NCBI GenBank assembly: GCA_009919445.1
Contig: RGBY01000081.1
Coordinates: 1-9,919 of the forward strand
Origin: Planctomycetia bacterium
GTDB lineage: Bacteria; Planctomycetota; Planctomycetia; Pirellulales; UBA1268
Direction of reading: 5' to 3'
DNA length: 9,919 nucleotides
The notes beneath the pieces are model-generated. The model saw only the letters and a program-made list of their open reading frames with translations, was not told the origin of the DNA and ran no database searches. Made by a program: the position numbers and the translations under genes. Positions 1 through 5,981 of the stretch are shown here, piece by piece; positions within the stretch are counted from its first letter, which is position 1, and the number at the start of each line of letters is the position of its first letter.

Positions 1-180
1 CAGGCCGGTCGTGATGTAGAAAAACTGGTGCTCGCCCGAGCCGTACGGCTGGTCTTGGAAGACCGGGTCTTTGTCCACGGTCGCCGCACGGTTGTTTTTG
101 CCTGAGATGTAGCTTCGTCAGCGATCGTCATCGGCGCAACCAGGCTGCGGTCCGTTTGCGTCACCAGGAAAACTCTTGTG
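1..180 (-). pseudogene. Frame-shifted or degenerate coding trace, running off left edge
   Basis: I do not recognise this protein. On the minus strand, positions 117 to 1 are open and read as a protein-like peptide (it includes DKDPVFQDQPYGSGEHQFFY) with about 80% G or C at third codon positions by hand count, against about 54% in the opposite strand's aligned frame. This favours minus-strand coding. No ATG is present in that stretch, and it is preceded in frame by TGA at 118-120. Just upstream, about 180-115, a different minus frame gives another protein-like piece (VTQTDRSLVAPMTIADEA). A third frame is protein-like from about 408 to 215 and ends at a TGA. A single gene would need at least two frame changes in the same direction, so this is either a decayed gene or sequence with indel errors. 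It lies downstream of, and on the same strand as, the cytochrome gene. Confidence 0.3.
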
Positions 181-300
181 GGACAGTGATGTTCGCAGCC
201 AGCAGGACTCAGCAACCGGCCCTACCGAAGACGATATTGTTTTGCCCCATGGCTTTGTTGTCCAGTCGCCAAGCCTCGGCCTGATTGGCTTCTGGGCCAC

Positions 301-813
301 TCAGAACGAAGAACCAGCAGTGTTGATTGATCTGGGGCAGATCGAATCGGCCGTTGATCTCAAGAAGAGTTTTGTGCCCAACGGCAAACCGGTCAGTGAA
401 CTGTTTACATCATCACGCAGATAGCGGTGACAGTGCACGCACTTCATGGTCACCTCCATCCAGGTGAGTGCCGCAGCATCCAGGTTTTTTTCTCGGGCGG
501 CCTGCTCCAGCCGTTCGCAGGCCCGCCGAAAGGCAACACTCTGGCGGGCATACTCTTCTGACTGCAGCACCTGCCAACTCGATGCCTGACTGGCCAATGC
601 CAGCTTCTGGCTCCCTCTGCGGATCCTGTCAAAGTCGGCCAGAGCCAGGCCGGCGAGTACATCGTTGGCGTGATTCAGCTTCGCCTGCATGAAAACCGCC
701 ACGTCATCCGGCTGCGCGGCGGTTGGCTCAGCCGCTACTCCTGGCCTAACGAGGATGGCGAGGCCGATCAGGGTGAGGGGTAATGTGCTGCTGAGGGTCA
801 CGCGGTTTGTCAT
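301..813 (-). CDS. Small secreted c-type cytochrome, single CXXCH heme site
   Basis: This is a 170-residue protein from the ATG at 813. That start is chosen because it opens directly into a signal peptide: MTNR, a hydrophobic stretch of about residues 9-22 (LPLTLIGLAILV), then a VAA cleavage site near residue 28. The mature part is helical and rich in Ala, Arg and Glu, with a single heme-attachment motif CVHCH (Cys125, Cys128, His129) following a long helix. This arrangement resembles small cytochrome c-prime-like proteins of planctomycetes, where the CXXCH sits near the C-terminus. It probably acts as a periplasmic electron carrier or gas-binding heme protein; the substrate is unknown. The start lies inside the end of the hemerythrin gene (68-nt overlap), suggesting translational coupling. 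The tail after HRYLRD, about 37 residues, looks unlike a cytochrome end and another frame there is also protein-like, so the true C-terminus may be shorter or frame-shifted. Confidence 0.7.
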   Translation of the reverse strand: MTNRVTLSSTLPLTLIGLAILVRPGVAAEPTAAQPDDVAVFMQAKLNHANDVLAGLALADFDRIRRGSQKLALASQASSWQVLQSEEYARQSVAFRRACERLEQAAREKNLDAAALTWMEVTMKCVHCHRYLRDDVNSSLTGLPLGTKLFLRSTADSICPRSINTAGSSF

Positions 814-1279
814 CGACCAGCCCCAAGTCCTCGTTGTAGCCTTCTTGCAAGACTGCATGCTCGCTCCTCTCGTGTGCCTGAAGGTGACCGACAAAGGCCT
901 GGAATTGCCGACGAGCCTGCTGCCAGCCAGCCTCTGACAGCCGCGATCTTGCCAGAGCGGCCACCAGGCTGTCGAGTTCGGTTACGAGTGCCGGATGCTC
1001 GCGCAGAATTTCCTCCATGCGGCGGCCTAGGCGTGGGATTCGGGAAACAGCCTCCTCGAGGAAGCCCCCTGATTCTTCCTGGGCGAAGTGAGCCTGCAGG
1101 TGGCTCCGCAGCAACTCGATGCGGGAACGGGCATATTCCCGGCGTTTTCCCAGTGGTCGGTCACCATTGCCCGTGTTGTTGAAGGCGGCCAAAGTCTGAG
1201 AAATGAGCTGAAACAGTTCGCGATGTTCGGCGAGAACATGCTCCAAAATGACAGGGTCGGGGCGATCAAGGGTCGGCAT
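746..1279 (-). CDS. Hemerythrin-like HHE domain protein
   Basis: This 177-residue soluble protein has no signal peptide or membrane segment. It carries the spaced His and Glu residues of a hemerythrin/HHE four-helix bundle that binds a di-iron centre: His19 (AEHRELF), His60, His64 and Glu68 (SHLQAHFAQEE), His95 (REHPAL), and His132, His136 and His141 (HLQAHERSEH). Known HHE proteins bind O2 or NO, store iron, or regulate redox responses; which applies here cannot be read from sequence. The ATG start is supported by a GGAGAG Shine-Dalgarno 7 nt upstream. The family-like part ends around residue 156 (NEDLGLVDD). The remaining 20 residues are rich in Pro, His and Arg and are encoded in the overlap with the cytochrome start, so they may be an extension made by loss of an earlier stop. 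The downstream cytochrome suggests a joint redox or gas-related role, which is inference. Confidence 0.8.
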   Translation of the reverse strand: MPTLDRPDPVILEHVLAEHRELFQLISQTLAAFNNTGNGDRPLGKRREYARSRIELLRSHLQAHFAQEESGGFLEEAVSRIPRLGRRMEEILREHPALVTELDSLVAALARSRLSEAGWQQARRQFQAFVGHLQAHERSEHAVLQEGYNEDLGLVDDKPRDPQQHITPHPDRPRHPR

Positions 1280-1286
1280 GGTCTGG

Positions 1287-1292
1287 CTCTCC
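1287..1292 (-). promoter_or_regulatory. Ribosome binding site of the hemerythrin-like gene
   Basis: GGAGAG on the minus strand, 7 nt before the ATG at 1279. It fixes the start of the HHE gene and argues against longer minus-strand frames that read through here. Confidence 0.6.
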
Positions 1293-1478
1293 GGGAGGCT
1301 GGCGAAGCTGGTGGTTTCGGCGTCCGTCCGTAAGAAACTCTACGCAGCGGCGATTCGTCTCGGCTGCGACACCTCCCTTGGGCACCGGGCCGTGGGCAAC
1401 AGGCCCCGGTTGACCGGCCAGCGAGCCCCCTCTGGCTTTTGCAGGACACTTCGTCTGCACGTCAGGTCGCGGTGACGG

Positions 1479-1484
1479 TATAAC
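1479..1484 (+). promoter_or_regulatory. Possible -10 box (TATAAC) of the M16 operon
   Basis: TATAAC matches 5 of 6 bases of the sigma-70 -10 consensus and lies in the divergent spacer, correctly oriented. The sequence 16-18 nt upstream (around ctgcac, 1455-1460) is a poor -35, so the call is weak. Confidence 0.25.
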
Positions 1485-1557
1485 CACGCCAGAGGCGGTT
1501 CGTCGCAAGACGCAATCGAATGGCTTGACCAAGGTTTTTCAGAGCGGATGGTTATCG

Positions 1558-3135
1558 ATGCAGCGATGGTGTTTTGGACTGCTTGTGGCAGTCGCCCTGC
1601 TGAGTGTGCCGCGGCAGGCTGAGGCTCAGCAGGTGGCGGTAGAGGAGTTCACGCTCCCCAATGGCATGCAGTTTCTGCTGGTTCCACGAGAGGACCAGCC
1701 CAACGTCGTTAGTGCCGGTTGGGTGGCCCGCGTGGGCAGCGTCAATGAGCGACCCGGGATCACTGGCATCAGCCACTTCTTCGAACACATGATGTTCAAA
1801 GGAACCAACACAATCGGGACCAGTGACCCTGACAAAGACCGCACCTTTCGTGTTGAGCAGAAAAAAATCAGAGACGAAATTAATCAGATCGTCTGGACCC
1901 AACAATACGAACGGTTTCGGCTTGGCGAGATCGACGATCCATGGGACCCCGCCAACGACACACCGCAACTGCGGAACCTGCGGGGCAAGCTCGATACGCT
2001 CATCCGTGCCCAGCAGGGCCGGGGAGCGGCTGGCCCGGCCACAGCCACGATCATCAAAGATGAATTCGATCAGGTCTACACAAAGGGTGGCGGCAGTGGG
2101 ATGAACGCCTTCACCAGTTATGACCTCACCTGCTACTTCATCACGGTGCCCTCAAACAAGCTTGAACTCTGGGCCTGGATGGAAAGTGACCGGCTCAACG
2201 ACAGTGTCTTCCGTGAGTTTTATTCAGAGCGTGATGTCGTTCATGAAGAACGACGGCTGCGAACCGACAGCACGCCAACCGGACGGTTTCAGGAACAGTT
2301 CAACTCGATGTTCTGGGCATCCTGCGGCTACTCCTGGCCGGTGATTGGTTGGCCGAGTGACTTAAACAGTTACACGTTTGAGCAGGCGCAGGTTTACTGG
2401 AACACCTACTATCGGCCCGGCAACCTGTTCGGCATCATCGTCGGTGACTTTGACCCCAAGCAGGCCAAGGCCACTATTCAGCAGTATTTTTCCAGGCTCG
2501 ACCCGGGCAGTAACAAGCCGCCCCCGGTGGTGACGCTTGAGGTCGAGCAGCTGGCCGAACAGCGGATGAATGCGGTGGGTGACTTTCCGCCCTCCCTTGA
2601 AGTTCGCTATCACACAGTCCCGGCGGGGCATGCCGACAGTTACCCGCTCGACATGCTGGCTGAGATCCTCAACGAACGTACTGGCCGGCTCTACAGCACG
2701 ATGGTCGAAGGGAGGGGAATTGCGGCGACCGCATCGGCAAGTTCCGATACCCGCAAGTATGCCGGGCTGTTCTCCTTCAGCGGCACGACCCGAGGTGAGG
2801 CGACTCCGGAGATGCTCGAACAGGCCTGGTATGAGGAACTTGCCCGCCTCCAGGCTGAAGAGGTCTCTCCGCGAGAACTTCGGAAAGTGAAAAACCGGGT
2901 GGCGGCCTCTTGTTATCGGCGGCTCGAAGACAATATGTCGCTCTTAATTCAGTTGGCCTTCTACGAAGCACTGCTGAACTGGCAAGAGATCAACGAAACC
3001 CCGGTGCGGTACGAGGCAGTGACCGCAGCGGAGATCAAGCGGGTGGCCAACCGTTATTTCGATGAGTCGAATCGTAGCGTGGCGATTTACCGACGGGGTG
3101 GTGAGCAGCCCGTTGGCGAGGAGGCTGTGAAGTGA
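1558..3135 (+). CDS. Secreted M16 zinc metallopeptidase, catalytically intact subunit
   Basis: This is a 525-residue exported peptidase of the M16 (pitrilysin/processing peptidase-like) family. The ATG at 1558 is preferred over the in-frame TTG at 1525 because it opens straight into a signal peptide: MQRW, a hydrophobic core near residues 5-17, then an AEA cleavage site at about residue 23. The inverted zinc motif HFFEH is at residues 73-77 (zinc ligands His73 and His77, general base Glu76). The third zinc ligand is probably in VVHEERR at about residue 230. The gap between these is about 75 residues longer than in classical M16 enzymes because of an insertion at about residues 86-175, rich in charged residues; I recall similar insertions in bacterial M16 proteins. 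The C-terminal M16 domain follows from about residue 260. It probably cleaves peptides in the periplasm together with the inactive M16 protein encoded immediately downstream, which overlaps its stop. Confidence 0.9.
   Translation: MQRWCFGLLVAVALLSVPRQAEAQQVAVEEFTLPNGMQFLLVPREDQPNVVSAGWVARVGSVNERPGITGISHFFEHMMFKGTNTIGTSDPDKDRTFRVEQKKIRDEINQIVWTQQYERFRLGEIDDPWDPANDTPQLRNLRGKLDTLIRAQQGRGAAGPATATIIKDEFDQVYTKGGGSGMNAFTSYDLTCYFITVPSNKLELWAWMESDRLNDSVFREFYSERDVVHEERRLRTDSTPTGRFQEQFNSMFWASCGYSWPVIGWPSDLNSYTFEQAQVYWNTYYRPGNLFGIIVGDFDPKQAKATIQQYFSRLDPGSNKPPPVVTLEVEQLAEQRMNAVGDFPPSLEVRYHTVPAGHADSYPLDMLAEILNERTGRLYSTMVEGRGIAATASASSDTRKYAGLFSFSGTTRGEATPEMLEQAWYEELARLQAEEVSPRELRKVKNRVAASCYRRLEDNMSLLIQLAFYEALLNWQEINETPVRYEAVTAAEIKRVANRYFDESNRSVAIYRRGGEQPVGEEAVK
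3118..3124 (+). promoter_or_regulatory. Ribosome binding site for the second M16 gene
   Basis: GAGGAGG lies within the last codons of the first M16 gene, 7 nt before GTG 3132. This near-perfect anti-Shine-Dalgarno match favours the GTG start and tight coupling of the two genes. A second, weaker AGGA at 3135-3138 could instead serve the ATGs at 3144 or 3147. Confidence 0.5.
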
Positions 3136-4667
3136 GGAAGTCTATGATGAGTGTTCTTTCATCAACGTGGTCACTCACCCGGCACAGGGAGCGAACAACG
3201 GGGCTTCTCGTTGCCTTTGCGCTCGTTGTCCTTGGGGGTGTCATGGCTTCGACTGCCGTGGCGATTCCGCCACGGCCAGAGGCTATCGAGTTTCAGCCGC
3301 TCGCCTTTCAGCCACCTCCGGCGGGAGAGTTTCGGAAGGTCTTGGCCGATGGCACGGTTGTCTATGTCGCCGAGTCGCACGAATTTCCACTGATTAACCT
3401 GGCGATCACCTTCAAGGGCGGCAGTTCGCTTGACCCAGCCAGCACGCCTGGCCTGGCCTCAATGATGGCACGGATGGTGCGAGAAGGTGGGGCCGGCGAC
3501 ATGACGCCTGCTCTGGTCGACGAAACGCTCGATTTCCTCGCCACCGAGGTCTCGGTGGTGGCGGGCGCAACCTTTACGACCGCGAGCATGAATGCCCTGG
3601 CGAAAAATTTTGACGAAAGCCTGCAACTGTTTCTGACCATGCTCAAGGCGCCGGCCTTCAATCAGCAGCGACTGCAGGTGGTCAAGGCCCGACTGGTTGA
3701 ATCGCTCAAACAGCGAAACGACAACGCGTCGTCAATTCTCGCACGAGAGTGGAAGGCCCTGCTGTATGGCTGGGATCACTTCGAAGCGAGCCAGCCAACA
3801 GCGGCCAGCGTTGAAGGAATTGATCAGGCTGCACTGAAGGCCCTGCATGATCAGATCATCCACCCCGGCAACATGATTGTTGCGGTTTCGGGTGACTTTG
3901 CCACTGAAGCGATGCTCGAAAAGCTGTCAAAGGCGTTGGCTGGTTGGGAGCGGGGGCCGGAGGCGGCTGCTCCGGCACCGCCGACTGAGGTTCTGGCAGC
4001 TGGCCTCTACCATGTGCCCAAGGATATTCCGCAGGGCAAGGTGGTGCTCGGCAAGCGGGCGATCCAGCGTGATGACCCAGATGCCATCCCCTTTGAACTG
4101 CTCAATGAGATCCTGGGTGCTGGTGGTTTCACCAGTCGGCTCATGCAGAAAGTCCGCAGTAACGAAGGGCTTGCCTACTCGGTGCGGTCCATTCTGGCTG
4201 AGCGGACTGATTACCCAGGTGCGTTCCAGGCAACTTTTGAAAGTAAAAACGCAACAGTCGCCCTGGCGACGAAGATTGTGCTCGATGAAATCAGGGCGAT
4301 TCGGGAGCAGCCTGTCACCGATGAGGAACTTGAGGTTGCCAAGCAGGGCCTGATCGAGACCTTCCCACGCCAGTTTGAGAGTAAGCCCCAGACGCTTCAG
4401 GTCTTCGTGAATGATGAATGGACCAAGCGGCCCGCCGACTACTGGCAGACCTATCGCGAGAAGGTTCGGGCCGTCACCAAAGACGATCTGCTGCGGGTGG
4501 CGAAAAAATATCTTGATCCCGACCAGATGGCGATCTTGGTGGTCGGCAACTGGGAGGCCATTGCGGCCGGTGATTTGGAGAAGCGTGCCAGCATGGAGCA
4601 GTTTTTCGGAGGGAAGGTCGAGCACCTGCCGCTGCGAGACCCCCTGACGCTCCAGCCGCTGCCCTGA
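3132..4667 (+). CDS. M16 family protein, inactive partner subunit
   Basis: This 511-residue protein has an N-terminal export signal: a basic segment, then a hydrophobic core at about residues 24-36, with possible cleavage after AVA near residue 44. It has the two-domain M16 fold, but the zinc motif is gone: where active members read HxxEH, this one reads SMMAR at residues 110-114. The C-terminal domain keeps the conserved Arg and Tyr seen in non-catalytic M16 subunits (SRLMQKVRSNEGLAYSV), which help bind substrate. In such families an active subunit pairs with an inactive one, as in mitochondrial processing peptidase and bacterial two-gene M16 proteases; the same is inferred here. The GTG at 3132 overlaps the preceding stop (GTGA) and has a strong Shine-Dalgarno. 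ATGs at 3144 and 3147 are possible alternative starts that also keep the signal sequence. Confidence 0.88.
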   Translation: MRKSMMSVLSSTWSLTRHRERTTGLLVAFALVVLGGVMASTAVAIPPRPEAIEFQPLAFQPPPAGEFRKVLADGTVVYVAESHEFPLINLAITFKGGSSLDPASTPGLASMMARMVREGGAGDMTPALVDETLDFLATEVSVVAGATFTTASMNALAKNFDESLQLFLTMLKAPAFNQQRLQVVKARLVESLKQRNDNASSILAREWKALLYGWDHFEASQPTAASVEGIDQAALKALHDQIIHPGNMIVAVSGDFATEAMLEKLSKALAGWERGPEAAAPAPPTEVLAAGLYHVPKDIPQGKVVLGKRAIQRDDPDAIPFELLNEILGAGGFTSRLMQKVRSNEGLAYSVRSILAERTDYPGAFQATFESKNATVALATKIVLDEIRAIREQPVTDEELEVAKQGLIETFPRQFESKPQTLQVFVNDEWTKRPADYWQTYREKVRAVTKDDLLRVAKKYLDPDQMAILVVGNWEAIAAGDLEKRASMEQFFGGKVEHLPLRDPLTLQPLP

Positions 4668-4718
4668 GCCAGCCGGTCGCAGAAGAGACACCTGGTCGCT
4701 GCAGGGTATGCTGCCGGT

Positions 4719-5804
4719 ATGGAAACGATTCTTGAAGCACTTCCCCCCGCCCGTCCAGCAGAGGCTCATGCGGTTCGCATTGCAGCCGGCCTGCCGGGTG
4801 ACCGGCTGCTTTGCACGACCCTCGGCCGTGGTCAGGCGGCACTCTCGCTCGCCGAGACGCGGCCCGAGGCTGAGGTCAATCTCTGGTTTCTTGACCGCTA
4901 CCAGGAACAACTTCTGGAACGCGGCCTGCCGCGGCCCCCTAGGGCACTCAGGCTGTTCTGTTCAGCTGATCCTCCAGCGACCAGTGATGGTCGTCCGTAT
5001 GACCTCGCCGTCGTGCCTGTCTTCAAGTCTGGGGAAGCGGAACTGACCCGTGACATCCTGCAATCTGTTTTCGAGAGGCTCGCCATTGGTGGCCATTTGG
5101 TTGCGGCCATCGACAACGCACGGGATCGGTGGCTGCGTGAGCAGTTGGCTGCAACTGGCGAGACGGTCCGGGTTCGCCCTGATGAGTCAGACAAGCCGGA
5201 AACAGTCTGCTACATCGTGCAAAAAACCAGTCCACTGAAGAAGATCCGGGACTTTGGCAGTGAAGTGGTCTTTCGTGACCGTGATCGGCTGCTGACGGCC
5301 TTTACCCGTCCCGGCGTGTTTGCCCATCGTCGCATCGACCCGGCAGCTCGGCATCTTCTCAACGCCGTTGATCTTGCCGAAGGCGCCCGTGTGCTGGAAC
5401 TGGGCTGTGGGTCCGGCTGTGTCAGCCTGGGGCTGGCCGCCAGGCATCCCTCGATTGAAGTTCATGCCCTCGATTCCTCTGCGCGAGCGGTCGACTGCCT
5501 GCAGCGAGCAGCTGAATACAACCACCTGCCGAATCTGACCGTGGCCCTTGAGGCCGAGGGGCGTGTTCCCGATCCGGGCGGCTATGACCTAACGCTGGCG
5601 AATCCTCCGTACTATGCCGACTTTCGGATTGCCGACATGTTTGTCGAGGCCGCCCGAATGGCCTTGGCCCCGGGTGGCACATTGCTGATTGTCACCAAGC
5701 AGCCAAACTGGTACCTCGAGCACCTGCCGCAGACCTGGAATGATGTCGCGCAGGAAATGGTCAAGGGCTATCACCTGATTGAAGCGGTCCGTCCCTCGCT
5801 GTAA
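4719..5804 (+). CDS. RsmC/RlmG-like rRNA (guanine-N2) methyltransferase
   Basis: This 361-residue cytoplasmic enzyme has two related domains, as in RsmC (16S G1207) and RlmG (23S G1835). The N-terminal half, about residues 1-165, is a degenerate methyltransferase-like domain without a SAM motif. The C-terminal half has the SAM-binding loop VLELGCGSGCVSLGLA at 225-240 and the catalytic NPPY at 295-298, the form typical of methylation of an exocyclic base nitrogen. The linker segment PGVFAHRRID (198-207) matches the conserved PGVF region before motif I in RsmC-type enzymes. By family it would transfer methyl from SAM to a guanine N2 in rRNA; the exact base cannot be told. It lies 51 nt after the second M16 gene on the same strand, so cotranscription is likely, although no functional link to the peptidases is apparent. 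Its ATG has only a weak ribosome site (AGGG near 4703). Confidence 0.82.
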   Translation: METILEALPPARPAEAHAVRIAAGLPGDRLLCTTLGRGQAALSLAETRPEAEVNLWFLDRYQEQLLERGLPRPPRALRLFCSADPPATSDGRPYDLAVVPVFKSGEAELTRDILQSVFERLAIGGHLVAAIDNARDRWLREQLAATGETVRVRPDESDKPETVCYIVQKTSPLKKIRDFGSEVVFRDRDRLLTAFTRPGVFAHRRIDPAARHLLNAVDLAEGARVLELGCGSGCVSLGLAARHPSIEVHALDSSARAVDCLQRAAEYNHLPNLTVALEAEGRVPDPGGYDLTLANPPYYADFRIADMFVEAARMALAPGGTLLIVTKQPNWYLEHLPQTWNDVAQEMVKGYHLIEAVRPSL

Positions 5805-5844
5805 ACGCATCTGGTGTTGCGCGAGTCAGGTTCCCTGCTTCCCT

Positions 5845-5878
5845 GCAGCGAAGTGAAAAACAGTATACTGCTCGCTGC
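5845..5878. promoter_or_regulatory. Nested inverted repeat around a TATACT box, possible promoter-operator
   Basis: A perfect 10-bp palindrome, cagtatactg (5861-5870), is enclosed by a 7-bp inverted repeat, gcagcga (5845-5851) and tcgctgc (5872-5878). The palindrome contains TATACT at 5864-5869, a good -10 box, about 60 nt before the ATG at 5931. The upstream -35 match is poor. A dimeric repressor or activator could bind this symmetric site and control the sulfatase gene. As RNA it could instead form a weak hairpin, but no T tract follows. Confidence 0.35.
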
Positions 5879-5916
5879 GGTCGGTCGGGTGGAGTCGGCC
5901 CCCCAAAAAACCTGTT

Positions 5917-5922
5917 GAGGAG
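5917..5922 (+). promoter_or_regulatory. Strong Shine-Dalgarno before ATG 5931
   Basis: GAGGAG lies 8 nt before ATG 5931. This is where the sulfatase gene should start, and it shows the translation signal survives although the reading frame closes seven codons later. Confidence 0.6.
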
Positions 5923-5930
5923 AAGTTGCA

Positions 5931-5951
5931 ATGCGGTTGTCTGACTTTTAG
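5931..5951 (+). other. Stub reading frame: original sulfatase start closed by in-frame TAG
   Basis: ATG 5931 starts MRLSDF and then meets TAG at 5949-5951. The same frame continues without another stop as AAESGRPNILVIWGDD, the normal mature N-terminus of an arylsulfatase, so stub and body belong to one gene. AAES looks like the end of a signal peptide, but the hydrophobic core that should sit between is missing. The stub could also act as a tiny leader whose termination permits restart at GTG 5982. Confidence 0.55.
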
Positions 5952-5981
5952 GCTGCTGAGAGCGGCCGTCCCAACATTCTG

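Larger units (their letters stand above)
1280..1557. other. Divergent intergenic region, hemerythrin gene / M16 operon
   Basis: This 278-nt spacer lies between genes reading outward, so it should hold the promoters of both. I see no convincing protein: the minus frame through 1266-1532 has no ribosome site and an arbitrary composition. A plus-strand TATAAC at 1479-1484 could be a -10 box for the M16 operon, placing the start of transcription roughly 65 nt before the ATG at 1558, but no good -35 is present. A weak GC-rich inverted repeat (gggcc/ggccc) lies around 1387-1405. Confidence 0.4.

Noticed and set aside
176..424. 82-residue plus-strand open frame at the left edge
   Set aside because: Begins with TTG without a ribosome site and is the codon-aligned antisense of a protein-like minus frame; third-position GC does not favour it.
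1266..1532. 88-residue minus-strand open frame in the divergent spacer
   Set aside because: No ribosome site and arbitrary composition, and it covers the region where the M16 promoter must be.
1525..1557. TTG start at 1525 for the first M16 gene
   Set aside because: No ribosome site, and it would put 11 extra residues before an otherwise standard signal peptide that begins at ATG 1558.
3927..4910. 327-residue minus-strand open frame
   Set aside because: Antisense to the second M16 gene and the methyltransferase start, both of which have clear family motifs; no recognisable domain of its own.
5946..5954. TAG in the sulfatase read as pyrrolysine or another recoded amino acid
   Set aside because: No recoding element or pyrrolysine genes are visible, other genes here use TAG, TGA and TAA as stops, and the missing signal peptide fits a deletion better.
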